A stretch of 64,000 nucleotides of DNA from Bacteroidales bacterium (GTDB lineage: Bacteria > Bacteroidota > Bacteroidia > Bacteroidales > UBA4417): the NCBI GenBank assembly GCA_016707705.1, contig JADJHD010000017.1, positions 1 through 64,000 on the forward strand, read 5' to 3'. Both the position numbers and the translations under genes were made by a program. Under the pieces are notes generated by a model. It saw only the letters and a list, made by a program, of their open reading frames with translations, searched no databases and was not told the origin of the DNA. Positions 43,201 through 48,200 of the stretch are shown one piece after another; the stretch's first letter is position 1; every line of letters starts with the position of its first letter.

Positions 43201-45283
43201 CACTCCTTCAGAAAGCACGGTTACAATCACCAATTACGCTACACCAACAACTGCTGTTGCAGGTGCTGACCAGAACCTTTGCGGTACCCTCGTATCTGCA
43301 GGTCTGGGTGCAAACACACCAGCTAACGGAACAGGTGCATGGTCTATCGTATCCGGTGGTACAGGTACTTTCTCTTCGGCTGCTGCTGCAAATGCAACCT
43401 TCACCGCTGATGCATACGGTGTATACGTTCTTCGCTGGACGATCTCAAACGGTGTTTGCGCTGCTTCTACCGATAACGTAACCGTTACCTATTACGAAAG
43501 TCCTACCACTGCTACCGTGGGTGCAAATCAGAATGTCTGCGCTTCACTCGTATCTGCCGGTCTTGGTGCCAATACCCCAACCGTGGGTACTGGTGCATGG
43601 TCAGTCGTTTCAGGTGGAACAGGTACTTTCAGCGACAATACCGATCCTGATGCTACTTTCACTGCTGATGCCTACGGAACATATGTACTGCGCTGGTCTG
43701 TTTCCAACGGTACATGCACAGCGTCCACAGCTGATGTTACCGTGAACTACTACCAGGCTCCTACCACCGCTTCAGTTGGTGCTGATCAGAGCCATTGTGC
43801 TACCCTTACCTCTACTTCACTCGGTGGCAACACCCCGGTTATTGGTACAGGTGCATGGTCAATCGTTTCTGGTGGAACAGGTACTTTCACTGCTCCGACT
43901 TCAGGAAATTCAAACTTCGTTGCAAACGGTTATGCTACCTATGTGCTGAGATGGACGATCTCCAATGGCACGTGTGCCGCTTCTACCGATGATATCACTG
44001 TTACCTTCTACCAGGCTCCTACCACCGCAACAGTCGGTGCTGATCAGAGCCTCTGCGGTACCCTTGAATCTGCAGGTCTTGGTGGAAACACCCCGGTTGT
44101 AGGAACAGGTGCATGGTCGATCGTATCAGGTGGTACCGGTGCTTTCTCAAGCACTGCTGCTGCAAATGCAACATTCACTGCTGATGACTACGGTGTATTT
44201 GTTCTTCGCTGGACAATCTCCAACGGCGTTTGCACCGCATCAACGGCTGATGTTACCGTTACATTCTTTGAAAGTCCTGTCGTTTCAAACGCAGGTGCTG
44301 CACAGAACCTCTGCAACGTTACCAATACAACTCTCGCAGGTAATGATCCTACTCCGGGTACAGGTCTCTGGACGCTTGTCTCAGGTCCCAACACCCCGGC
44401 CATCACTACCCCGACAGCATACAACTCCACCGTTACCTCAATGGTGCCCGGTGTATATGTATTCAAGTGGACCATCTCAAACGGTGTCTGCACTCCTTCA
44501 GAAAGCACGGTTACCATCACCAATTACGCTACACCAACAACTGCTGTTGCAGGTGCTGACCAGAACCTTTGCGGTACCCTCGTATCTGCAGGTCTGGGTG
44601 CAAACACACCAGCCAACGGAACAGGTGCATGGTCTATCGTATCCGGTGGTACAGGTACTTTCTCTTCGGCTGCTGCTGCAAATGCAACCTTCACTGCTGA
44701 TGCTTACGGTGTATACGTGCTTCGCTGGACAATCTCCAACGGTGTATGCGCCTCTTCAACCGATAACGTAACCGTTACCTATTACGAAAGTCCTACCACT
44801 GCTACCGTAGGTGCCAACCAGAATGTCTGCGCTTCACTCGTATCTGCCGGTCTTGGTGCCAACACCCCAACCGTGGGTACTGGTGCATGGTCAGTCGTTT
44901 CAGGTGGAACAGGTACTTTCAGTGACAATACCGATCCTGATGCTACCTTCACTGCTGATGCTTATGGAACTTATGTACTGCGCTGGTCAATTTCCAACGG
45001 TACATGCACAGCTTCCACAGCTGATGTTACCGTGAACTACTACCAGGCTCCTACCACCGCTTCTGTAGGTGCTGATCAGAGCCATTGTGCTACCCTTACC
45101 TCTACTTCCCTTGGTGGCAACACCCCGGCTATTGGTACTGGTGCATGGTCAATCGTATCAGGAGGAACAGGTACATTCACCGCTCCGACCTCAGGAAATT
45201 CCAAACTTCGTTGCAAACGGTTATGCAACCTATGTGCTGAGATGGACGATCTCCAATGGCACGTGTGCCGCTTCTACCGATGA
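19262..45283 (+). CDS. Uninterrupted N-terminal 8,673 codons of the second giant protein
   Basis: This frame is open for 26 kb and carries the signal peptide, the HYR, Calx-beta and cadherin-like blocks and the first four copies of the 1290-bp higher-order repeat. Real homology ends at about 45201, where one extra C (TTCCAAAC instead of TTCAAAC in all other copies) shifts the frame; the last 27 residues to the TGA at 45283 are therefore out-of-frame translation. An automatic annotation would call it a complete protein lacking any T9SS signal, which would be misleading. Confidence 0.85.
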   Translation: MRNLFVNREGNNFRTGNRMPVLFLMGFVCITLSINQVQAQAVIHSVGPTTICEGGSTTIAVTIDGGDPPFTVIYTDGTSQFTVTPYTDDSPITVSPIITTTYTLVSIAFSSNPVQYLGDLSGSVTITVNPLPINLSISTNPAAPVCPGVNFTLSASATYGSTYELWNQANNAKLGDIPYTTSIAATTSYNVHAISANGCTKSQAYTVQVDNVVPTISCPASQNLNMTAGTCTATLPDYRAGATASDNCTAAGSIVKTQNPAPGTVLAGGDGSTQLVTITATDASGNFSSCSFTVTVQDVENPAISGTSVTGNKNTDAGQCYYTVSGTEFNPTVTTDNCGVQSVAYAVSGATTASGTNSMANVQLSKGANVILWTITDINGNTNTWTFTITVVDNQDPQITNCPANRDLNMNAGTCTATLPNYITTLGITATDNCGAGGVVLTQSPVAATALNGGDGSTQLVTITATDASGRTSTCTFTVTVQDNQNPEISCPANISTNVDAGSCGAVVTYTAPVGTDNCAGVSTSQTAGLASGVLYPVGVTTNTFTSTDAAGNTSNCSFTVTVTDNENPVISCPENITVTATAGSCGKVVTYTTPVGTDFCAGASTQQTTGLASGSTFPVGVTTNTFVVTDASNNTATCSFTVTVTDTEEPVISDCPANITASNTANQCSAVVTWTEPTATDNCTASGSLVWTKSHTPGSTFPVGTTTVTYSVKDGSNNVSDTCTFTVTVNDTQKPVISGCPANITKSSDPGVCTAVVSWTEPSATDNCTSSGNLVWTKSHTPGTLFTAGTTAVTYTATDAAGNISNVCSFNVTVVDNQKPVISGCPTTVVVANTAGLCTGTASWTEPTATDNCTTAGSLVWTKSHVPGATFPIGNTTVTYTVKDASNNTSNPCSFTVTVTESEAPVARCKAATIYLNASGIATLVVGDVNDGSTDNCTAQGSLIITLSKTSFNCSNKGANTVVMTVKDAAGNTSTCNASVTVADNLAPTVTATALTVTSSINADPNLCYYVIKGSEFDPTATDNCTGTVLSYSISGATTLSGTGSLAGKQLLKGANVITWNATDAAGNVSTVPLEFTKTVVDNQSPIISSIGNQNRNTNTGCGYTVSGTEFDATYSDNCSVTSVTYTINSNAPVSATTLAGVVLPTGLNNIVWTVSDGTNTRTSSFRVTVADDDAPVINPMPNINESISTGCGIVVTWATPTYSDNCAVTIFGQVAGLPSGSTFPVGTTLIRYWAKDAAGNTTYMSFNVIVTDLTPPNLTCPAGSTPLSPFVREAGTGVCFYTVVGTEFDPTTDDGCAVSAINSFDGSNTLAGKQIPVGSDTIVWTATDGSNNSSTCTIYVRVDDNQDPIFDQPTGSPAGSYAYAKFTDPGVCYYTVPGTDFDLRNVGDNCSTQNPTYVITKNGSTIFTGSSSLSGLQLAKDPTHSYSIVWTLSDVNGNTVVSTPFTISVTDNQAPVYVCHGNLVRQVPAGQCNYVVSGTEFDPSSITDNCDATFTISYTLDAVPGVGTSLAGVELSGGTHTIVWTITDQSGNSKDCGFNVKVIDNTNPVITPIADQDRNAPGDVCYYIAVNGEFNPSVSDNCNVTLVNNQNNSNTLDGFQFPVGITVVVWTATDPSGNATTMQFEVNVHDVTAPTYELPATATRSTSSTSCYYTTVGTEFDPASVVDNCTPGNFNILNNYNLYRSLEYVNFPVGTTNVEWTVKDFYGNSRKKTIAITVVDDVDPVISCPAEAYTRVIDIGHTYYTVGVNEFKPIATDNCSLSSYTNSFNGTSSLNGAHLDAGTHTITWTAVDPSGNITTCDVVVNVLTDLYPPITCVGDKLKNTNTGVCSYTVVGTEFNATSTSPAATLTNDYNSSSTLAGAVFPVGTYIVTWTATQTINGTVYTNTCAFYVFVEDHENPVITPAANINTTTNSGCYAFGLDLGTPVRSDNCGINYYTSNAPVYFPIGTTNVTWWVQDIHGNIGTAVQTVTVVDDDDPILSCPPPFCREADDPLGTYYTVNGYEFGPFGVYDCSSISTYTNNFNGLSYLGGEQLPVGTHNIVWTATDAAGNTSSCTVQIVVSNTANPPVTCRANILVGTDAGVCSYTVVGSEFDITSTATPPPTLTYSNSFNGNSTLAGAVLPEGSTIITWTVSDGTNTNVCCTYTITVYDDENPVVTWPANVTVNVDAGSCTATNVDLGTPTATDNCGAPGTITYSHYPSGDDFDRGTTNVYWTATDANGREVYHTQTVTVVDNIPPVINCPLTTYYREFDNLYVDYYTVKGSEFRPSYSDNCSVSSYVNDFNNSNYLNGVHLSIGDHAITWVVTDGSGNTDTCVVNVTIVDSFKPRISCVDNANRNNNSGCNYVVSGTELDASFISLSIIAGRTLTHNFASAPLTTTLDGASFPAGTTTVIWTAKQTIDGTEYTSTCTHTITVIDNVAPVFSPDPPMVTVNVDPGTCTKTMTLATPTATDNCGVVVLASNAPATFLLDTTNVRWTATDPSGNVAVYYQKVVVNDNEGPVITGCPSTITVLSSGNGCTAMASWPPLQATDACSGVASFVTNHDPGSLFTVGTTSVTYTATDNRGNVSTCQFNVVVQDTPPSISCVTNKVRNTNSGLCSYQVMGNEFDPTDYTDNCALPTITYKFVDAVSGDTITGSNTMSGVAIPRGHGIGATGQTRITWTATDMNGNIDTCNFMVTIEDHEAPVIVVPGNQTRHTDLNQNYYTVQGDEFDDVTATDNCGIVVKLVNEYGLSTLAGLHLHLGENTVTWHAEDDKGNRSEAVFYAYVIDDEPPRLLTAPASTTAYATNSCGAIVSYVPPVFIDNVTPEDSLIITVLPNYADPGYTFPVGVTEVTYTVVDSTGNSLIYSFDITVLDTVSPTITCHAGSPFYRNTDVDEAFYTTDGTEFDPTYLDNCYVELTNSYNHTESLADATFPVGITNVTWTAVDSSNNASSCIIQVIVEDHQLPLIDHCPDATVAKNAESGVCYYLIPGSEYDPYGFSDNDELSKLTYSINGGPEIGTNLSTTLVGQQIPVGTVAQPTTTVVWRLYDVSGNSSATCTTVFTVTDIEDPLVNTVENQYRSIDAGVNHYTSKSPADDDWDPIVSDNCEVATITYTIDGGTSVGTDTTTTIIGVQFAIGEHTVIWTVTDIHGNSSTGSYKVIITDDQNPGVVCNPLTVYLDASGNYTLDSTDIAAIALGSNDPGGIASMTVTPDVFDCSYSGDNNVLLTVTDSTGNAATCTAVVTVEDTIHPTAVCKDITVYLDVLGSATILASDIDNGSSDACGIMDLSASQTEFDCGDVGTNSVTLTVTDYNGNISTCTSTVTVVDDINPVAVCKNITINLAANGTKTITGLDIDNGSYDNCASVLVRTATPNTFDCTDIGTNNVVLRVTDPAGNFDECTAVVTVVDNTAPTAVCQNITVQLDGTGHANITANLVNNGSSDACGIASLAIDKSTFDCTNLGSNPATNTVTLTVTDNNGNSSTCTSLVTVADQVAPVITCGVSGNQAVNTDNNLCTYTHPNNNWNTSATDGCTTVSSITYELTGATTGTGTTLNGVVFNTGVTTVTWTATDPSANSSTCSFTVTVTDAQLPTAVCKVKTVQLNAGGTASITAGDIDNGSTDNCGIQSLAVSPNSFDCDNLGANTVTLTVTDVNGNVATCTSTVTVQDLIAPVAACKDITVQLAANGTATIAGIDVDNGSTDNCSISARTVSPNTFNCTNIGTPVTVTLIVSDPASNSDTCTATVTVVDNVPPTAVCKNITVQLNGAGTVTIVAGDINNGSSDACGIASLAASKTTFTCANLGANNDTLTVTDNHGNVSTCVAVVTVQDQVDPEITCAVSGNQAVTTDNGVCTYTHPNVSWDASATDNCTSIASLTYTLTGVTTGTGTSLSGVVFNKGVTTVTWTAVDGSTNSSSCSFTVTVTDDENPVALCKAYTAELRRNGSAAVNPTMINNTSTDNCGIVTYLVSKNNVAFSDSVIYHCSDVGANTIYLKVIDAAGNFHVCSNTVTVEDTLAPTLDDLSDRNEVTDTDVCTYTHSDNLWDVTDNCDPYPTKTYTVSGATTVVTLPDTTLNGQVFEKGTTVVTWTATDGYGNTTTTSFNVVVTDDQNPAITCPGNITQSVALAGNTSAVVDPIAAPTRSDNCAVTKLTYALSGATVAAAQANGINELLSGTFNLGTTTVTYVAYDAAGNSQTCSFTVTINALPPDAVTVSPTSIITYENINPKPTFSVVLPVAPSGNVVFDLSSSDLTEGTLSTSRLTFTTANWSTPQVVTVTGVNDDVDDGDINYTVVIVTNQLLTDVGSGYYFAEPADVAAVNIDNDAAGITVNPTNITTTEAGGTGSFTVKLNSEPTANVTITLSSDDLTEGDVTTPAGKSLTFTPVNWNTTQTVIVTGIDDLIVDGTVVYHIITSNASSTDTTYDNRVAADVNVNSTDNDAAGFVVSPLSLSTSEAGTTATFTVVLTSKPATDTENYNVVVDVTSSDTTEGTVSPALLTFTAADWNVPQTVTVTGVDDIVVDGNVTYTVVNAVNAFGTTDPNYDPLNPNDVTVNNLDNDAATLAIDNVIHLEGNAGTTTYLFTVTHSGAQVIGGYSVTYYSQNVTTKFPSDYTSVSGALTFDGTVGETKTVTVLVNGDVMVEGNETFRVVLNAVTAPGRNVTIPEIGKRGTGTITNDDNATLAINDVSTTEGNSGTKTLTFNVTLSMDVEDGLTLSYASADNTATTADADYVLKSGTLTFAGTMNEVQTIGVTINGDQKVELDETFLMGLSNIVPVSAPAGTITFSDNSGTGTIQNDDAAVLTVTGFTVSETAGTADFTITMDKSVQTAFTVDFATADHTALDGLDYTAVPTTTLNFGGANLNTQTVTVTIANDNLVEPTEDLYGRLSNLQAGGQSVTLSGGGATTQAQGYITDNETAGVSISDMLVAEDAGTAVFTVTLSGNIQDALSVNYATSNGTALQPSDYTSTSGTLTFSAGSASLSTLTITVPIIDDTRAEPTENYTVTLSGLSTTGNGSITDATGAGTITDDDPITLTLNEFTTTETDGTQTVNASITSDITAQNNIILRFSTTAGTATAASDYTTQTNVQYTLLAGNTSVTVPISILGDVIAEPTETFTGTITTFNDNGQTVVLGTPTATYTIQDNDVITINLSVAAITETNVTQTRNFVASMNLAAQANIVMSFSTADGTAVDGNDYTAQSGTTVTMTAGSTSVNIPVDILGDLIVEPTESFTGTITLTNANGQQASVGTATATETITDDDAATLAITGFTVNENAGTADYTITLSKAVQNAFTVDFATSNITALAGSDYTAVGTTTLTYGAANALTQTVTVPITDDDLVEPTETLRGTISNLVANSQAVTIATATATGTITDNDAASVVITDETVIENVVSGTEVFTVTLTGHIQDALTVDYATSDVTALSPSDYTAKTGTVTFAAGSTTGDTQTITITIIDNTISEPTETYTVTLSNIVSTGSATINDATGTGTILDDDPVTAINLTGFTVTETNANVAHNFVASMDIPAQEPIIISYSTTAGTALAGSDFTAQTTVQYTILPGDTSVNIPVVVVGNTVTEPTEAFTGTITLVNANGQQVTIGTATATGTINDDDASSFSIDGFTVSEAAGTANFTITLNNAVQNAITIDFATSNITALAAADYTAIPTTTYNFGAANALIQTVSVPILEDNLVEPTETLLGTLSSLVNNSQNVTIALASDTAFITDNDAATISINNVTLQEPDLGTTVEYTFTISYSGKNTDGPFTVAYTTTNGTASSGSDYDALSGVVTFTGTNGETHTVTVIVNGDNVVEPNETFTLDLSEDDFGGRGITFADNSGLGNITDNDITTVSIVANDPTASEPNNNGQYTVSMGLTSSTNTVVSYTVSGDATSGSDYTALSGTVTIPAGSTSATISMPVLDDLILEDDETVVVTLASLTGNTNISIGAPYIATVTITDNDVATVGIAANDAAAAEPANNGQFTVTITHPSDVATVLAYAVTGTAVAGTDYTSLSGTVTIPAGSTTATIDVSVIDDLIVESTETVIATLTSVTSGDADVTIGTPVAATVNITDNDASVISITANDANAGEPSNNGQFTVSMTKASDAATVISYNVTGTATAGDDYNTLSGTVTIPAGSTSATIDVPVINDLILEPTETVIATLSSISSGNSGVSIGASNTATVNITDDDAASLAIGDITVSESAGTATFTVTLTGNVQGGLTIDYETADGTATQPGDYTSASGTLTFVGTTTETQTFTVPIINDNIVEVTETYVVDLSGISNALVTYDSQATGTITDDDVATVSINDVSHDEGNAGTTNYTFTVTLSHASDAAVTVDYATANGTATVADGDYTAKTGTLTFAAGETSKTFTVLVSGDTKIENDETFSVSLSNLVVNSRPITLGTSTGTGTLVNDDASVLNIGNASVAEGNTGTTNFSFTVSLTEASATTVTVDYATANGTATIVDGDYISTSGTVVFSAGQTSKTIVVPINGDTKVEANETFTVELSNLSSGGMAVTLGTSTGTGTIVNDDNATLTIDDVTNNEGNSGTTNFSFTVTLSNASDVATTIDYVTANGTATTADSDYTGITSTTLTFAAGETSKTVTVVINGDTKVETNETFTVSLSNLVTNGRSVTLTDASGLGTITNDDAATIGVADISIAEGNSGTTNFTFTVSLSAASSAAVTVDYATANGTATVADGDYTAKSGSLSFAAGETSKTVTVLVNGDKKTETDETFTFSLSNLAVNGNAVTMGTSTATGTIQNDDHSPVIADVVKSGNEDNDILFAAVDFTAVFTDADGDALNSIEVLSLPSNGTLKLSGTDVTLNQVITQAQIANLTFTPTSNWNGSTSFDYNASDGTNWAVQYEQVLITILAVNDNPVAVDDIVSTPEDTPVTGSVTTNDTDTEGNGLTVTQYVVNGVTYAAGISVDITNVGTLLINTNGSFSFSPVANYNGTVPTATYTISDGNGGTASADLIITVTPVNDAPVTYSKAFYTCSSSVLTGNVLSNGDFDPDGTALSVNTTPIVDAEHGTFSILATGAFTFTPDNGYNGADTVVVSVCDAGTPLPSACTNDTVFITVYGSPTANAGAAQNLCNVTNTTLAGNDPTPGTGLWTLVSGPNTPAITTPTAYNSTVTSMVPGVYVFKWTISNGVCTPSESTVTITNYATPTTAVAGADQNLCGTLVSAGLGANTPANGTGAWSIVSGGTGTFSSAAAANATFTADAYGVYVLRWTISNGVCAASTDNVTVTYYESPTTATVGANQNVCAALVSAGLGANTPTVGTGAWSVVSGGTGTFSDNTDPDATFTADAYGTYVLRWSVSNGTCTASTADVTVNYYQAPTTASVGADQSHCATLTSTSLGGNTPVIGTGAWSIVSGGTGTFTAPTSGNSNFVANGYATYVLRWTISNGTCAASTDDITVTFYQAPTTATVGADQSLCGTLESAGLGGNTPVVGTGAWSIVSGGTGAFSSAAAANATFTADAYGVYVLRWSISNGVCTASTADVTVTFFESPVVSNAGAAQNLCNVTNTTLAGNDPTPGTGLWTLVSGPNTPAITTPTAYNSTVTSMVPGVYVFKWTISNGVCTPSESTVTITNYATPTTAVAGADQNLCGTLVSAGLGANTPANGTGAWSIVSGGTGTFSSAAAANATFTADAYGVYVLRWTISNGVCAASTDNVTVTYYESPTTATVGANQNVCAALVSAGLGANTPTVGTGAWTVVSGGTGTFSDNTDPDATFTADAYGTYVLRWSISNGTCTASTADVTVNYYQAPTTASVGADQSHCATLTSTSLGGNTPVIGTGAWSIVSGGTGTFTAPTSGNSNFVANGYATYVLRWTISNGTCAASTDDITVTFYQAPTTATVGADQSLCGTLESAGLGGNTPVVGTGAWSIVSGGTGAFSSTAAANATFTADDYGVYVLRWTISNGVCTASTADVTVTFFESPVVSNAGAAQNLCNVTNTTLAGNDPTPGTGLWTLVSGPNTPAITTPTAYNSTVTSMVPGVYVFKWTISNGVCTPSESTVTITNYATPTTAVAGADQNLCGTLVSAGLGANTPANGTGAWSIVSGGTGTFSSAAAANATFTADAYGVYVLRWTISNGVCAASTDNVTVTYYESPTTATVGANQNVCASLVSAGLGANTPTVGTGAWSVVSGGTGTFSDNTDPDATFTADAYGTYVLRWSVSNGTCTASTADVTVNYYQAPTTASVGADQSHCATLTSTSLGGNTPVIGTGAWSIVSGGTGTFTAPTSGNSNFVANGYATYVLRWTISNGTCAASTDDITVTFYQAPTTATVGADQSLCGTLESAGLGGNTPVVGTGAWSIVSGGTGAFSSTAAANATFTADDYGVFVLRWTISNGVCTASTADVTVTFFESPVVSNAGAAQNLCNVTNTTLAGNDPTPGTGLWTLVSGPNTPAITTPTAYNSTVTSMVPGVYVFKWTISNGVCTPSESTVTITNYATPTTAVAGADQNLCGTLVSAGLGANTPANGTGAWSIVSGGTGTFSSAAAANATFTADAYGVYVLRWTISNGVCASSTDNVTVTYYESPTTATVGANQNVCASLVSAGLGANTPTVGTGAWSVVSGGTGTFSDNTDPDATFTADAYGTYVLRWSISNGTCTASTADVTVNYYQAPTTASVGADQSHCATLTSTSLGGNTPAIGTGAWSIVSGGTGTFTAPTSGNSKLRCKRLCNLCAEMDDLQWHVCRFYR

Positions 45284-48200
45284 TATCACCGTTACCTTCT
45301 ACCAGGCTCCTACCACGGCTACAGTCGGTGCTGATCAGAGCCTCTGCGGTACCCTTGAATCTGCAGGTCTTGGTGGCAACACTCCGGTTGTGGGAACAGG
45401 TGCATGGTCAATCGTATCCGGTGGCACAGGTGCTTTCTCAAGCACTGCTGCTGCAAATGCAACCTTCACTGCTGATGACTACGGTGTATATGTTCTTCGC
45501 TGGACAATCTCCAACGGCGTATGTACCGCTTCAACGGCTGATGTGACCGTTACATTCTTTGAAAGTCCTGTCGTTTCAAACGCAGGTGCTGCTCAGAACC
45601 TCTGCAACGTTACCAATACAACTCTCGCAGGTAATGATCCAACCCCGGGTACAGGTCTCTGGACTCTTGTCTCAGGTCCCAACACCCCGGCTATCACTAC
45701 CCCGACAGCATACAACTCTACCGTTACCTCAATGGTGCCCGGTGTATACGTATTCAAGTGGACCATCTCCAACGGTGTCTGCACTCCTTCAGAAAGCACG
45801 GTTACCATCACCAACTACGCTACACCAACAACTGCTGTTGCAGGTGCTGACCAGAACCTTTGCGGTACCCTCGTATCTGCGGTCTGGGTGCAAACACACC
45901 AGCCAACGGAACAGGTGCATGGTCTATCGTATCCGGTGGTACCGGTACTTTCTCTTCGGCTGCTGCTGCAAATGCAACCTTCACTGCTGATGCATACGGT
46001 GTATACGTTCTTCGCTGGTCGATTTCAAACGGCACATGTGCCGTTTCTACCGATAACGTAACCGTTACCTATTACGAAAGTCCTACTACTGCTACCGTAG
46101 GTGCAAACCAGAATGTCTGCGCTTCACTCGTATCTGCAGGTCTTGGTGCCAACACCCCAACCGTGGGTACTGGTGCATGGTCAGTCGTTTCAGGTGGAAC
46201 TGGAACATTCAGTGACAATACCGATCCTGATGCTACTTTCACTGCTGATGCTTATGGAACATATGTACTGCGCTGGTCGATTTCAAACGGTACATGCACA
46301 GCTTCCACAGCTGATGTTACTGTGAACTACTACCAGGCTCCTACCACCGCTTCAGTTGGTGCTGATCAGAGCCATTGTGCTACCCTTACCTCTACTTCAC
46401 TCGGTGGCAACACCTGGTTATTGGTACTGGTGCATGGTCAATCGTTTCTGGTGGTACAGGTACATTCACTGCTCCGACTTCAGGAAATTCAAACTTCGTT
46501 GCAAACGGTTATGCTACCTATGTGCTGAGATGGACGATCTCCAATGGCACGTGTGCCGTTTCTACGGATGATATCACCGTTACTTTCTACCAGGCTCCTA
46601 CCACTGCTACAGTCGGTGCTGCCCAGAACCTCTGCGGTACCCTGAATCTGCAGGTCTTGGTGGCAACACCCCGGTTGTGGGAACAGGTGCATGGTCAATC
46701 GTATCAGGTGGCACAGGTGCTTTCTCAAGCACTGCTGCTGCAAATGCAACATTCACTGCTGATGCTTATGGTGTATTTGTTCTTCGCTGGACAATCTCAA
46801 ACGGCGTTTGCACCGCATCAACTGCCGACGTGACCGTTACATTCTTTGAAAGTCCTGTCGTTTCAAACGCAGGTGCTGCACAGAACCTCTGCAACGTTAC
46901 CAATACAACTCTCGCAGGTAATGATCCAACTCCGGGTACAGGTCTCTGGACGCTTGTCTCAGGTCCCAACACCCCGGCCATCACTACCCCGACAGCATAC
47001 AACTCTACCGTTACCTCAATGGTGCCCGGTGTATACGTATTCAAGTGGACCATCTCCAACGGTGTCTGCACTCCTTCAGAAAGCACGGTTACCATCACCA
47101 ACTACGCTACACCAACAACTGCTGTTGCAGGTGCTGACCAGAACCTTTGCGGTACCCTCGTATCTGCAGGTCTGGTGCAAACACACCAGCCAACGGAACA
47201 GGTGCATGGTCAATCGTTTCAGGTGGAACAGGTACTTTCTCCAGCACTGCTGCTGCAAATGCAACCTTCACCGCTGATAACTATGGTGTATATGTTCTGC
47301 GCTGGTCGATCTCAAATGGTGTATGCGCCTCTTCAACCGATGATGTTACCGTTACCTATTACGAAAGTCCTACCACTGCTACCGTAGGTGCAAATCAGAA
47401 TGTTTGCGCTTCACTCGTATCTGCCGGTCTTGGTGCAAATACCCCAACCGTGGGTACCGGTGCATGGTCAGTCGTTTCAGGTGGTACAGGTACTTTCAGC
47501 GACAATACCGATCCTGATGCTACCTTCACTGCTGACGCTTACGGAACTTATGTACTGCGCTGGTCAGTTTCCAACGGTACATGCACAGCTTCCACAGCTG
47601 ATGTTACCGTGAACTACTACCAGGCTCCTACCACCGCTTCAGTCGGTGCTGATCAGAACCATTGCGCTACACTTACCTCTACAAGTTTAGGTGGAAACAC
47701 CCCGGCTATTGGTACTGGTGCATGGTCAATCGTATCAGGAGGAACAGGTACATTCACAGCTCCGACTTCAGGAAATTCAAACTTCGTTGCAAACGGTTAT
47801 GCTACCTATGTGCTGAGATGGACGATCTCCAATGGCACGTGTGCCGCTTCTACCGATGATATCACCGTTACCTTCTACCAGGCTCCTACCACGGCTACAG
47901 TCGGTGCTGATCAGAGCCTCTGCGGTACCCTTGAATCTGCAGGTCTTGGTGGCAACACCCCGGTTGTGGGAACAGGCGCATGGTCTATCGTATCCGGTGG
48001 CACAGGTGCTTTCTCAAGCACTGCAAGTGGCAATGCTACATTCACTGCTGATGCTTATGGTGTATATGTTCTTCGCTGGTCAATCTCAAACGGTGTTTGC
48101 ACCGCATCTACAGCTGATGTGACCGTTACATTCTTTGAAAGTCCTGTCGTTTCAAACGCAGGTGCTGCACAGAACCTCTGCAACGTCACCAATACAACTC